Assembly: GCA_937996235.1 (NCBI GenBank)
Contig: CALKVK010000015.1
Coordinates: forward strand, 1 to 64,000
Origin: an uncultured bacterium
GTDB taxonomy: Bacteria; Planctomycetota; JAJSAM01; JAJVHW01
Length of the DNA: 64,000 bases
Reading direction: 5' to 3'
Positions 33,630 to 42,145 of the stretch are shown in pieces. The notes under the pieces were generated by a model. That model was not told where the DNA came from, searched no databases, and saw only the letters and a list, made by a program, of their open reading frames with translations. The position numbers and the translations under genes were made by a program. How positions within the stretch are numbered: position 1 is the first letter of the stretch; each line of letters opens with the position of its first letter.

Positions 33630-34478
33630 TTACAGGCTCGTCGACGCCGAGTCGCCCGGATTCGCGTCCTTGCGCTTCATGCCGGCCTTGGTGCGGGCCG
33701 AGGCGTAGTTCGCGTAGACCTTGTCGACGACCACCGTGGCGACGAACTCGCCGTTCCGGTGCACCGTGAACTCCCAACCCTCGGCGACGCCGTCCTTGGA
33801 GCCGACCGAGAGGATGTAGATGTCGTTGGTGTTGTCGACCGACTGGACGACCGCGTCGACCGGCTTCATGGGCGGGCCGCCCGGCAGCGGGCCGAAGGCC
33901 TTGTTGTAGAGACTGACCGTCGTCCCGAGCGAGTCGATCTTCTCGGCGTCGGCCTTCTGCTGCTTCTCCATGGCCGCGACGGCCGCGTTGCCGTCGGCCA
34001 CCGCCTGCTCGAGGCGCGCGATCGTCTCGAGGTGCGTGCGCACCTGGTCGGCGAGGTCGGACTTCTCCGAGTTCGCCTGCGCGAGCGACGTGTTCAGGTT
34101 GGAGATGATCGTCTGCAGCTCGGAGTTCTTCGTCTGCAGGTCCTGCTGCGTCGCGGTCAGCGTGTCCAGCGAGGCGCGGAGCTGCTGGTTCTGCGTGTTC
34201 AGCGCCTCGTTCGACGCGTCGAGCACGTTCATGCGCGACTCGGCCGCGGCGCGTGCCGTCTCGGCGGACTCGCGGCGCGTGTTCGCGTCGCCCTCGCGCG
34301 CCTTCGCGGCCTCGACCTGCTTCTGCAGGTCGTCCTTGTCCGACTCGAGCCGGTCCGTGTCGGCCTTGTGCTTCGCACGCCAGCTGTCCGTCGCGTTGAG
34401 GAACGTGCCCGCCGCCGCCAAGAAGACGACCGCGAGGATCAGATTGACCACGACCATGATCTTGGCGAAGAGACTCAT
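33630..34478 (-). CDS. Membrane-anchored coiled-coil protein
   Basis: The 282-residue protein has an N-terminal membrane helix (about 6-27). An uninterrupted heptad-rich coiled coil follows to ~185 (many Ala, Asp, Thr, Gln), then a small beta domain (about 205-265: DAVVQSVDNTNDIYILSVGS, GWEFTVHRNGEFVATVVV). This is the same order as the protein at 13087-14385, without the BRCT domain, and the beta domains share the pattern G-x-x-F-x-V...A-x-A-R. The ATG at 34478 is chosen over a GTG 18 bases earlier because that GTG overlaps the Shine-Dalgarno GGGAGG. The function is unknown; a structural envelope role is only a guess. Confidence 0.8.
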   Translation of the reverse strand: MSLFAKIMVVVNLILAVVFLAAAGTFLNATDSWRAKHKADTDRLESDKDDLQKQVEAAKAREGDANTRRESAETARAAAESRMNVLDASNEALNTQNQQLRASLDTLTATQQDLQTKNSELQTIISNLNTSLAQANSEKSDLADQVRTHLETIARLEQAVADGNAAVAAMEKQQKADAEKIDSLGTTVSLYNKAFGPLPGGPPMKPVDAVVQSVDNTNDIYILSVGSKDGVAEGWEFTVHRNGEFVATVVVDKVYANYASARTKAGMKRKDANPGDSASTSL

Positions 34479-34603
34479 CTGAGTTCGGCCTCCCACGACG
34501 GCCCCGGATGCCCGCCGGACCCGCCCATCCTGTCCATACCAGCTGAACTGGCCATGCCCGCTGAACCCGCCCGAGCGACGTCAGCGATTTCGACCGCGGG
34601 GGG

Positions 34604-34633
34604 ATGCTAGGCGCGTCGCGCGAAGAGGGTCAA
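34604..34633 (-). promoter_or_regulatory. Sigma-70-type promoter for the coiled-coil/small-protein operon
   Basis: On the minus strand TTGACC (34628-34633) and TAGCAT (34604-34609) are separated by 18 bases. The -35 overlaps the stop codon of lnt. The layout matches the promoter of the BRCT-protein gene at 14511-14540. Confidence 0.6.
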
Positions 34634-36321
34634 GAGGATTTCCCCACTCCCTCCGCACGCTCCGAACCCGCGTCCCCGCTGCCACTTCCGAACGCCCCGG
34701 AGGCCCTGCGCCACGGGCCCCCGCGTCCGGCCAGCCCGAGCGCGAGCCCGACGAGTCCGAGGCCCCAGGCGGGCCACTCCCCCCACGTCCGGAAGGGCGT
34801 CGCGCGGCCTCCGAGCGGCACCTCGGCGACCAGGCACGCGCGCACGTCCGTCGTGCGGCCGGCGGCGCCCGTCGCGAACGCGCGCGGGCGCCCGTCGGCG
34901 CCGATGACGGTGGAGTGGCCGTTGTTGCTGGAGAGCGCCACCGGCACCCCCAACTCGGCGGCGCGGAAGCACGCCATCGCCAGAGCCTGGTCCATCTCGG
35001 CGGTCCCCTCGAACCAGCCGTAGTTGCTGGCGTTCAGCAGGAAGTCGGCGCCGTCGCGCACCATCCCCCGGGCGATCTCCGGGAAGACGGACTCGTAGCA
35101 GATCAGTACGCCGGCACGTGCAACGCCGGTGCGCCCGCGGACGGGCAGCAGGGTGTTCCCGTCCCCCGCGACGAGCTCGGGCACGAAGCCGGCGAACTCG
35201 CGCAGGCGCGCCTCCAGCCACGCGCGGAACGCGCGCGGGAGGAGCCCGACGTAGGGCACGTACTCGCCCCCTGGCGTCAGGTGCTGCTTGTCCTGCGCCG
35301 CGACGGGTCGCCCCTCTGCGTCGAGCAGCACCACCGAGTTCCACTGCCGTCCCAGGTCGTCCTCGAGCACGACGCCCGCGAGCGTCTGCGCGCCGCCCGA
35401 CAGTTCCGCCAGGCGCTCCCAGAGCGGCGCCGAGCGCGGCAGGTCGCGCCACGCCACGTACGGCTGCGGCGGGACCATCGTCTCGGGCCAGACGACCACG
35501 TCGACCTCGCGTCCGCGCGGGCCCTCGCGGACCTCGTCGGCGAGTGCCTCGTAGGACTGCCACCACGCGAGCAGGTTCTTGCGCTGGTAGTCCCGGATCT
35601 CGGCCGGCGTGGCGTTCGCCAGCACCTGGTGCTTCAGCTTCTGCGGCACGTTGCCCTGCAGCAGCGCGAGCGTCGGACCCGGCCGCTCCGCAGGCGCAGG
35701 GGCCAGCGCGGCGAAGAGCGCGAGGGCGCCCCACCACACGGCCGCGGGGACGAGCGCGCCGACCGGGCGCGGACGGGCCTCGAGGCGGCGGACGAGCGCC
35801 TCCGCGATTCCCCCGCCGAGCAGCAGCACCGCAAGCGTCGCCCCGTGGACGCCGAGCAGGCCCGCGGAGCCGAGGAGCACCGGGTTGCGCCAGCCCGTGT
35901 AGCCCGGCAGGAGCCACGGGAACCCGGAGAGCGCGTACGTGCGGACGCCGTCGCACGCGAGCTGCACCAGCGCCGCGCCGACGACCCAGCCCGCGCGCTC
36001 GCGCGCGAGCCACACGCGACCGACGAACCAGCCGAGGGCGGCCGGGAAGAGCGCGCACCAGGCCGCGGAGAAGAGCCAGCCGCCGTCCATGAGCGGCTGC
36101 ATCCAGTGCAGCCCGGGGAGGAAGAGGCAGAGGCCGGCGACGAAGCCCTGCCGCCCGGCGCGTGCCCCGCGGCGGACGCGCATCGACGCGAGGAGCAGCG
36201 CCCAGGCGAGCGGCGCGAGGAACCCGAGGTCGAGCGGCGGGAACGCGGCGGCCATCAGCAGGCCCGCGGCGAGCGGCGCCGGCCAGAACCCGGCGAGGAG
36301 CGAGCGCAGGAGGCGCGTCAC
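34630..36321 (-). CDS. lnt: Apolipoprotein N-acyltransferase
   Basis: Lnt adds the third acyl chain to the N-terminal Cys of lipoproteins. The 563-residue protein has about seven membrane segments in the first half and a nitrilase-like catalytic domain in the second. The catalytic triad is visible: Glu in VVWPETMVP, Lys in DKQHLTPGGEYVP and Cys in LICYESVFPE. The GTG at 36321 overlaps the moeA stop (GTGA). A C-terminal membrane segment follows the catalytic domain. It points to a Gram-negative envelope. Confidence 0.95.
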   Translation of the reverse strand: MTRLLRSLLAGFWPAPLAAGLLMAAAFPPLDLGFLAPLAWALLLASMRVRRGARAGRQGFVAGLCLFLPGLHWMQPLMDGGWLFSAAWCALFPAALGWFVGRVWLARERAGWVVGAALVQLACDGVRTYALSGFPWLLPGYTGWRNPVLLGSAGLLGVHGATLAVLLLGGGIAEALVRRLEARPRPVGALVPAAVWWGALALFAALAPAPAERPGPTLALLQGNVPQKLKHQVLANATPAEIRDYQRKNLLAWWQSYEALADEVREGPRGREVDVVVWPETMVPPQPYVAWRDLPRSAPLWERLAELSGGAQTLAGVVLEDDLGRQWNSVVLLDAEGRPVAAQDKQHLTPGGEYVPYVGLLPRAFRAWLEARLREFAGFVPELVAGDGNTLLPVRGRTGVARAGVLICYESVFPEIARGMVRDGADFLLNASNYGWFEGTAEMDQALAMACFRAAELGVPVALSSNNGHSTVIGADGRPRAFATGAAGRTTDVRACLVAEVPLGGRATPFRTWGEWPAWGLGLVGLALGLAGRGGPWRRASGAFGSGSGDAGSERAEGVGKSS

Positions 36322-37544
36322 GCGTCGGACCCGGAGAGCCGGACGACCTCGACCACGTCCCCCGCCTGCGGCGCGCGCGCGTGCTCCGGGACGACCGCCA
36401 GGGCGTCGGCCGCGGCGAACCCGAACACGTCGCCCGAGCCGCGGTAGCGCACCGGGCGTGCGGTGACGCGCCCGTCGGACGCGTGCGACAGCCGCACGGG
36501 GTCGCAGCGGCGCCGCGCCCCGCCGGCCGGGAGCGCACCCTCGAGGACGGCGTGCGTCGGCCCGGGGAGCGCGGACGGCAACCCGAGCAGCGCGCGCACG
36601 GCCGGCCGCACGAAGAGGGTCGCCGTGACGAGCGACGAGACCGGGTTGCCCGGCAGGCCGAACACGAGCGTCCGCCCCCGGACGCCGAACCAGAGCGGCT
36701 TGCCGGGCTGCAGCCGCACGCCGTGCAGGACGCGCTCGACCCCGGCACGCTCGAGCGTCGCCGGGACGAGGTCGAAGTCGCCGACGCTGACGCCGCCGGT
36801 CAGCACGCACACGTCGCCCGCGAGCGCGGTGCGGACGGCCGCGTCGAGCTCGTCGGCGTCGTCGCGCGCGCGGAGCGGCGCGGCCGGGCGCGCCCCGAAC
36901 GCCGCGAGCGCCGCGGCGAGCGCGGGCGCGTTGCTGTTGCGGATACGGCCCGGCGGCGGGTCGTCCTCGACGGCGACCAGCTCGTCGCCGGTGGCGACGA
37001 CGTGCGCCGCGGGGACGGCGTGGACCGCCACGTGCGCCGCGCCCGCCGCGGCGAGGGCTCCCGCGACGGCGGGCGAGACCCGCGTGCCGCGTGCGGCGAC
37101 GAGCGCGCCCCGCGCGCACTCGTACGCGACGGGCACCACGTGCTGCCCGGGCGCCGCAGCGCGCCCGACGCGCACGCGCCCCGTCGCGTCGCGCGCGCAG
37201 TCCTCCTGCATCACGACCGCGTCCGCGCCGGGCGGCACGGTCGCGCCCGTGAAGACGCGCGCCGCGGCGCCCGGCGGGAGCGGCGGCGGCGCCACGACGC
37301 CCGCGGCGACCTCGTGGGCGGGCGCCAGCTCCGCGCCCTCGTGCGCCTCGGCCGCCCGCACGGCCCAGCCGTCCACACGGCTGCGCGGGAACGCGGGGAA
37401 GTCCTCGCGCGCGGCGACGTCCTCGGCGAGCACGCGCCCGGCGGCGACGTCGAGCGGCAGCCGCTCGGTGCGAGGCGCGGGGACGCGGGCGAGGACGAGC
37501 GCGAGGGCCTCGTCCACGGAGAGCAGCGCGGGCATCGGCGGCAT
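36318..37544 (-). CDS. moeA: Molybdopterin molybdenumtransferase MoeA
   Basis: MoeA inserts molybdenum into molybdopterin-AMP. The 408-residue protein shows SRVDGWAV near the N-terminus, GATVPPGADAVVMQED, VVATGDELV, RNSNAPAL, LTGGVSVGDFD and GLPGNPVSSLV, all typical. The ATG at 37544 (MPPMPALLSV) is used; a second ATG lies 9 bases later. No Shine-Dalgarno sequence is obvious. No other Mo-cofactor genes are in the window. Confidence 0.95.
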   Translation of the reverse strand: MPPMPALLSVDEALALVLARVPAPRTERLPLDVAAGRVLAEDVAAREDFPAFPRSRVDGWAVRAAEAHEGAELAPAHEVAAGVVAPPPLPPGAAARVFTGATVPPGADAVVMQEDCARDATGRVRVGRAAAPGQHVVPVAYECARGALVAARGTRVSPAVAGALAAAGAAHVAVHAVPAAHVVATGDELVAVEDDPPPGRIRNSNAPALAAALAAFGARPAAPLRARDDADELDAAVRTALAGDVCVLTGGVSVGDFDLVPATLERAGVERVLHGVRLQPGKPLWFGVRGRTLVFGLPGNPVSSLVTATLFVRPAVRALLGLPSALPGPTHAVLEGALPAGGARRRCDPVRLSHASDGRVTARPVRYRGSGDVFGFAAADALAVVPEHARAPQAGDVVEVVRLSGSDA

Positions 37545-37630
37545 CGTCCGCGTCGGCACGCGCGCGGGCGGAGAGCTTTCCGGGCGGCGGCACGGGGCGC
37601 CCGGAAGTCGGAGGCGCCCCGCGACGCCAG

Positions 37631-37636
37631 TACAGT
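37631..37636 (+). promoter_or_regulatory. Candidate -10 box for ribH
   Basis: TACAGT, identical to the box in front of dnaB, lies 26 bases before the ribH ATG and ahead of its GGAGG. No FMN riboswitch sequence is present between it and the gene. Confidence 0.4.
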
Positions 37637-37662
37637 GCCGGGCCGGCGGACGGAGGTCGTGC

Positions 37663-38184
37663 ATGCAGGAGTTCGAAGGGCGCCCGCTCGGCGCGGGGCG
37701 GCGCGTCGGGATCGCGGTGTCGCGCTTCAACGCGGAGATCACGGAGCGCCTGCTCGCGGGCGCGCTCGACGCGCTGCGCGGCGCCGGCGTCGCCGACGAC
37801 GACGTCGCCGTGGCGCACGTCCCGGGCGCGTTCGAGCTGCCGCTCGCGTGCGACGCGCTCGCGCGCCGCGGCGGCTTCCACGCACTCGTCGCGCTCGGCG
37901 CCGTGATCCGCGGCGAGACCGACCACTACGACTACGTGTGCGAGGCGGCCGAGCAGGGCCTCGTCGCCGTGTCGCTGCAGCACACGCTGCCCGTGCTGTT
38001 CGGCGTGCTCACGTGCGACACCGACGAGCAGGCGCTCGCGCGCTCGGGCGGCGCGCACGGCAACAAGGGCGCGGACGTCGCGCTCGACGCGCTGCGCATG
38101 GCCGACCTGCTCGAGCAGGTGCGCCCCGCGCCCGCGGCGCGGCCGCCGATCGGCCGGATGCCGCAGCCGGGAGGCGGGCGGTGA
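37663..38184 (+). CDS. ribH: 6,7-dimethyl-8-ribityllumazine synthase
   Basis: RibH condenses the pyrimidine and the four-carbon unit in riboflavin synthesis. The 173-residue protein has VSRFNAEITERLL, PGAFELPLACDAL, GAVIRGETDHYDYV (with the active-site His) and FGVLTCDT. The ATG at 37663 has GGAGG six bases upstream. The stop overlaps the nusB GTG start (GTGA), and ribH-nusB is a widespread pair. Confidence 0.96.
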   Translation: MQEFEGRPLGAGRRVGIAVSRFNAEITERLLAGALDALRGAGVADDDVAVAHVPGAFELPLACDALARRGGFHALVALGAVIRGETDHYDYVCEAAEQGLVAVSLQHTLPVLFGVLTCDTDEQALARSGGAHGNKGADVALDALRMADLLEQVRPAPAARPPIGRMPQPGGGR

Positions 38185-38591
38185 AGGCACGGCGCAAGGC
38201 GCGCGAGATCGCGCTCACGATCCTCTACCAGTGGGACGTGCGCGGCGACGAGGTGCTGCCCGAGATGGACGACCTGCTCGTGCGCGACCGGCGCGAGGAC
38301 GACGTCGCCGACTACGTGCGCAAGCTGGTGCGCGGGGTCGTCGCGGAGCGCGCGGCCATCGACGAGCTGCTCTCCGGTGCCGCCGAGCACTGGGCGCTCC
38401 ACCGCATGGCCGTCGTGGACCGCAACGTCATGCGCATGGCGGTGTTCGAGATGCGCTCGACGGGCGGCGACGTGCCGGCGAAGGTGGCGATCAACGAGGC
38501 GATCGAGCTGGCGAAGCGCTTCGGCGCGGAGCAGAGCGGCGCGTTCGTGAACGGCGTGCTCGACCGCGTGCGCCGCACGCTCGGACTCTGA
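38181..38591 (+). CDS. nusB: Transcription antitermination factor NusB
   Basis: The all-helical 136-residue protein binds boxA RNA with uS10 during rRNA transcription. Motifs include ARRKAREIALTILYQWDV at the start and the C-terminal VAINEAIELAKRFG and FVNGVLDRV. The GTG at 38181 overlaps ribH and has GGGAGG upstream. Confidence 0.95.
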   Translation: MKARRKAREIALTILYQWDVRGDEVLPEMDDLLVRDRREDDVADYVRKLVRGVVAERAAIDELLSGAAEHWALHRMAVVDRNVMRMAVFEMRSTGGDVPAKVAINEAIELAKRFGAEQSGAFVNGVLDRVRRTLGL

Positions 38592-38636
38592 ACGAAGGGG
38601 CCGCGCGGCGGCCCGTCACCGCGGGAGCGAACGTCC

Positions 38637-39548
38637 ATGCCCTTCGCGAAGCTCCGGGACTCGCTGCGCAAGACGTCGCGCGCGCTCGCCGGGCGCCTCA
38701 AGGCGCTCGTGAAGGGGCGCAAGATCGACGCGGCGCTCTGGGACGAGATCGAGGAGGTCCTGATCACGAGCGACGTCGGTGTGGCCGCCACCGAGGCGCT
38801 GCTCGCGGCGGCGAAGGACGCGGCGCGCCACGGCGAGATCCTCTCGGGCGACGACGTGATCCCGTGGATGCGGCGGCACATGGCCGAGCGGCTGCGTCCG
38901 CGCGAGTCGGGGCTGCGCTGGAACCCCGACGGCACGACGGTCGTGCTCGTCGCGGGCGTGAACGGCTCCGGCAAGACGACGTCGATCGCGAAGCTGGCGA
39001 CGTGGGTGCGCGCGCAGCGCCGCACGTGCATGCTCGCGGCCTGCGACACGTTCCGCGCGGCCGCCGTGGACCAGCTCACCATCTGGAGCGAGCGCATCGG
39101 CATCCCGATCGTCCGCCAGAGCCAGGGCGCCGACCCGGCCGCGGTGGCGTTCGACGCGGCGGAGTCCGCGGCGCAGCGCAAGGTCGACGTGCTGATCGTC
39201 GACACGGCGGGCCGCCTGCACACGCAGCGCAACCTCATGGAGGAGCTCACGAAGATCACGCGCGTGCTCGGACGGCGCATCCCGGGCGCGCCGCACGAGA
39301 CGCTGCTCGTGCTCGACGGCACGGCCGGCCAGAACGGTCTCGCGCAGACGCGGCGCTTCCGCGAGCACGCGAACGTCACCGGACTCATCGTCTCGAAGCT
39401 CGACGGCACCGCGAAGGGCGGTGTCGTGCTGTCGATCCGCGACGAGCTCGACGTGCCCGTGAAGTTCGTCGGCACGGGCGAGACGCCGGAGGACTTCGCG
39501 CCGTTCGACGCCGAGGAGTTCGTGGCCGCGCTGTTCGACGCGGTCTGA
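38637..39548 (+). CDS. ftsY: Signal recognition particle receptor FtsY
   Basis: FtsY is the SRP-GTPase that docks ribosome-SRP complexes at the membrane. The 303-residue NG-domain protein has GVNGSGKTTSIAKLA, CDTFRAAAVDQL, DTAGRLHTQRNLMEEL, SKLDGTAKGG and GTGETPEDFAPF. It lacks the long acidic A domain of the Escherichia coli protein, as many FtsY proteins do. The ATG at 38637 has GGGAG nine bases upstream. Confidence 0.96.
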   Translation: MPFAKLRDSLRKTSRALAGRLKALVKGRKIDAALWDEIEEVLITSDVGVAATEALLAAAKDAARHGEILSGDDVIPWMRRHMAERLRPRESGLRWNPDGTTVVLVAGVNGSGKTTSIAKLATWVRAQRRTCMLAACDTFRAAAVDQLTIWSERIGIPIVRQSQGADPAAVAFDAAESAAQRKVDVLIVDTAGRLHTQRNLMEELTKITRVLGRRIPGAPHETLLVLDGTAGQNGLAQTRRFREHANVTGLIVSKLDGTAKGGVVLSIRDELDVPVKFVGTGETPEDFAPFDAEEFVAALFDAV

Positions 39549-39601
39549 TGCGCGCTCCGCGCGCGGGTCGACACCGTCCGATGCGCGCTCCGCGCGCGGG
39601 T
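39547..39601 (+). repeat. Two tandem 22-base palindromic repeats after ftsY
   Basis: GATGCGCGCTCCGCGCGCGG plus GT occurs at 39547-39568 and again at 39580-39601, a 33-base period. Each copy can fold as GCGCGC-TCC-GCGCGC, again with a 3-base loop. They fill half of the 115-base gap after ftsY and may form its transcript 3' end. Confidence 0.65.
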
Positions 39602-39663
39602 TCCGGGCACCGCGCGTCCCCGCGCCGCGCAGGCGCGAGCCGCGCCGGGCGTCCAACGAGACC

Positions 39664-42051
39664 GTGAGCGACGCGCGGCAGGCGACCGACGACCGCCCCG
39701 CCCGACTCGCGGCGTGGCTGCTCGTGCCCGTCGCGTGGGCGTTCCTGCCGCTCGAGGGGCTGCCGGGCTTCGATGCGCTGAAGCTCGTCGTGCTCCTCGC
39801 CGGCGCGGCGCTCATCACGCTGCGGCTCGCCGCGCGACGTGACGCGCCGCGCGCCCCGGACGGCGATCCGCTGCTCGCCGTGCCGCTCGCGCTCGCCGCG
39901 CTGGCGGCGTGCGTCGCCGTGGCGGCGGGTCCCGTCGGCGCCGTGGACGGCCCGCTCCTCGCGGTCGGCGCGCTCGCCGCCGCGCGGCTGACCGCGCGCG
40001 GTGCGCCGGAGGCGACGTTCCGCGCCCTCGCGCGCGCCGCGTCCGTCGCGGCCGCGGGTGCGGGGATCTACGCGCTCGTGCAGGCGGCCGGTCTCGATCC
40101 GACACCCTGGGGCGCGCGGCGCGAGGTCGTCGCGACGTTCGGGAACACGTCGTTCGCCGCAGAGTTCCAGGCGGCTGCGCTGCCGCTCGCCCTCGCGCTC
40201 GCGCTGACGCGCGGCGCCGGGCGCGGCGACCGCGTGCTCGGCGCGGCCGCGGTGGCCCTCGCGGGGACGCACCTCGTGCTGGCGCGCTCGCGCATCGACC
40301 TCGTCGCGGTCGGCGTCGCGCTCACGGTCCTCGCGCTCGCCGGGCTCGAGGCGCGTGGGCGACGCCGACTCGCCCGCGGGCTCGCGCTCGGCGCGGGAGT
40401 CGCCGCGGTCGCGCTCGCGTGGGCGTTCCGCGCGGCGGCCCTCGGCGACGGCGCGGCGTTCCTCGGTCGCTCCGACACCGTGCGCGTGCGGCTGCTCGTG
40501 TGGCAGGCGTGCCTCGCCATGCTGCGCGGGATCGGCGCGTGGCTGCCGCAGACGCACCCGTTCACGGATCTGTTCCCCGCGTTCCGGGACCGCGAGGAGT
40601 TCGTGCTCTCGCTCGGCCGCGAGGTGGACACGCCGCACAACACGTTCCTCGCACTCGCGGTGCCGCTCGGTCTCGTCGGTCTCGCCGTCGCCGTGCTCTG
40701 TGCGAGCCGTCTCTGGCGCCGCCTGCGGCGCCCGGACGCCGCGCAGCCCGCGGCGCGCGGCGCGCTCGCGGCGTGCAGCGCCGCGCTGCTCGTCTCGGGG
40801 CTCGCGTCGTCGCCGCTCGAGCACGGCGCGACGGCGCTGCTCGGCGGGCTGGCGTGGGGCGCGGCGATCGGCATCGAGCCACGCGAGCCGGTCGCGGCCC
40901 TGCGTACGCCCGGCGCACGCAGGGCCGCGGACGTCGTCGTCTCCGCAGCGTTGTTCGCCGCGCTCGTCGGCGCGGTCGCGACGCTGCGCGGCGAGACGTT
41001 CCTGGCGCTCGCACGCGGGCACCTCGCGCGCGGCGAGCACGCGCAGGCGCTGCGCCTGCTCCACGACGCCGCCGACGTCGACGCACGCGCGTTCGCGCCG
41101 CGCTTCGAGCTCGGCGTGCTGCTGCTGAACGCGCGCGAGGGCCGCGCGGCGGCCGACGCGCTGCGCGCCGCCACGGCGCTCCGGCCCGGGAGTCCGACGG
41201 CGCACGCCAACCTCGCGCGCGCGCTGCTGCAGGGCGGCGACGACGCCGGCGGCCGCGCCGCCCTGGCGCGCGCGCTGGAGCTCTGCCCGTGGCACCCCGA
41301 CGCCCGGAGCGCGGCGGGACAGCTCGCGCTCGCGGACGGCCGCGCGCGGGACGCCGTCGCCGACTTCGACGAGGCGCTCGCGTCCGCGCCGAACGACCCT
41401 CGCCTCGTCGCGCTCCTCGCCGAGGCGCGGCTGGCGGCGCGCGAGCGCAACGCCCACGCGGACGCCCTGGCCGCCCTCGACTCCCTCTTCGGCGCCGGCG
41501 ACGACGCGCAGGTGCGGCGCTCGACCCCCGCGATGCTCCGCCGCGACCCGGAGTTCGTGTGGGCGCTCCTGCACCACGCCGAAGCGCTCGCCCCGAAGGC
41601 GCCCGAGCGCGCGCTGACACTCGTCGTGGCGGCCGGGAGCGTGCCGGCGCTGCAGTCGGACACCGGCTTCCTCGCGGCGGCGGCGCGCGTGCTGCGGGCG
41701 GCGGGCCGCGAGGCGGAGGCGACGACGTTCACCGGCCGGCTGCTGGGCGTGCGCGCCGCCGCCGCGCTCGCCGTCGGCGACAGCGCCGGCGCGCTGCGCC
41801 TCGCGAAGCAGGCTGTCGAGCGCGACCCGGACCCCGAGCACTACCTGGTGATGGCGCGCGCCCTCGCGCGCCAGGGCCAGCGCCGGGGCGCGATCGACGC
41901 CATCGGCTCGGCCGTCGCCACCGGAGCCGTGGACCCGCACGCCGTGCGGACCGACCCGGACCTCGGAGCGCTCCTCCCGGACGCGACGCTCGAGACGCTC
42001 CTCGAGCGCGCGGCCGCCCGGCAGGCCGGCGCCGCGGAGGCGCCCAGGTGA
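39664..42051 (+). CDS. O-antigen-ligase-like membrane protein fused to TPR repeats
   Basis: The 795-residue protein has about ten membrane segments in residues 1-445 with the Wzy_C signature (TFGNTSFAAEFQAAALPL; VDTPHNTFLALAVPLGLVGL). A C-terminal half (about 450-790) is built of tetratricopeptide-like helical repeats (ALRLLHDAADVDARAFAPRF, ANLARALLQGGDD). Such proteins ligate or polymerise glycans, or glycosylate proteins, at the outer face of the inner membrane. The substrate is unknown. The start is GTG at 39664; no Shine-Dalgarno sequence is obvious. Polysaccharide genes further on support a role in surface glycans. Confidence 0.8.
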   Translation: MSDARQATDDRPARLAAWLLVPVAWAFLPLEGLPGFDALKLVVLLAGAALITLRLAARRDAPRAPDGDPLLAVPLALAALAACVAVAAGPVGAVDGPLLAVGALAAARLTARGAPEATFRALARAASVAAAGAGIYALVQAAGLDPTPWGARREVVATFGNTSFAAEFQAAALPLALALALTRGAGRGDRVLGAAAVALAGTHLVLARSRIDLVAVGVALTVLALAGLEARGRRRLARGLALGAGVAAVALAWAFRAAALGDGAAFLGRSDTVRVRLLVWQACLAMLRGIGAWLPQTHPFTDLFPAFRDREEFVLSLGREVDTPHNTFLALAVPLGLVGLAVAVLCASRLWRRLRRPDAAQPAARGALAACSAALLVSGLASSPLEHGATALLGGLAWGAAIGIEPREPVAALRTPGARRAADVVVSAALFAALVGAVATLRGETFLALARGHLARGEHAQALRLLHDAADVDARAFAPRFELGVLLLNAREGRAAADALRAATALRPGSPTAHANLARALLQGGDDAGGRAALARALELCPWHPDARSAAGQLALADGRARDAVADFDEALASAPNDPRLVALLAEARLAARERNAHADALAALDSLFGAGDDAQVRRSTPAMLRRDPEFVWALLHHAEALAPKAPERALTLVVAAGSVPALQSDTGFLAAAARVLRAAGREAEATTFTGRLLGVRAAAALAVGDSAGALRLAKQAVERDPDPEHYLVMARALARQGQRRGAIDAIGSAVATGAVDPHAVRTDPDLGALLPDATLETLLERAAARQAGAAEAPR

Positions 42052-42086
42052 GACGCCCTTTCTCGGCTGCCTCACACGTCCGAAGG

Positions 42087-42092
42087 TACTCT
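42087..42092 (+). promoter_or_regulatory. Candidate -10 box for the repeat-protein/PHP pair
   Basis: TACTCT lies 53 bases before the ATG at 42146, in the 94-base gap after the ligase gene. It is identical to the box in front of tRNA-Gln. No -35 match is seen. Confidence 0.3.
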
Positions 42093-42145
42093 GGACCGTT
42101 CCCGAGACCGCCCGCCCCGCGCAGAGGGGCGCACGGAGATCCCCG

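Noticed and set aside
37545..37662. Possible FMN riboswitch before ribH
   Set aside because: None of the conserved RFN-element segments can be found; only a -10-like box and a ribosome binding site are present.
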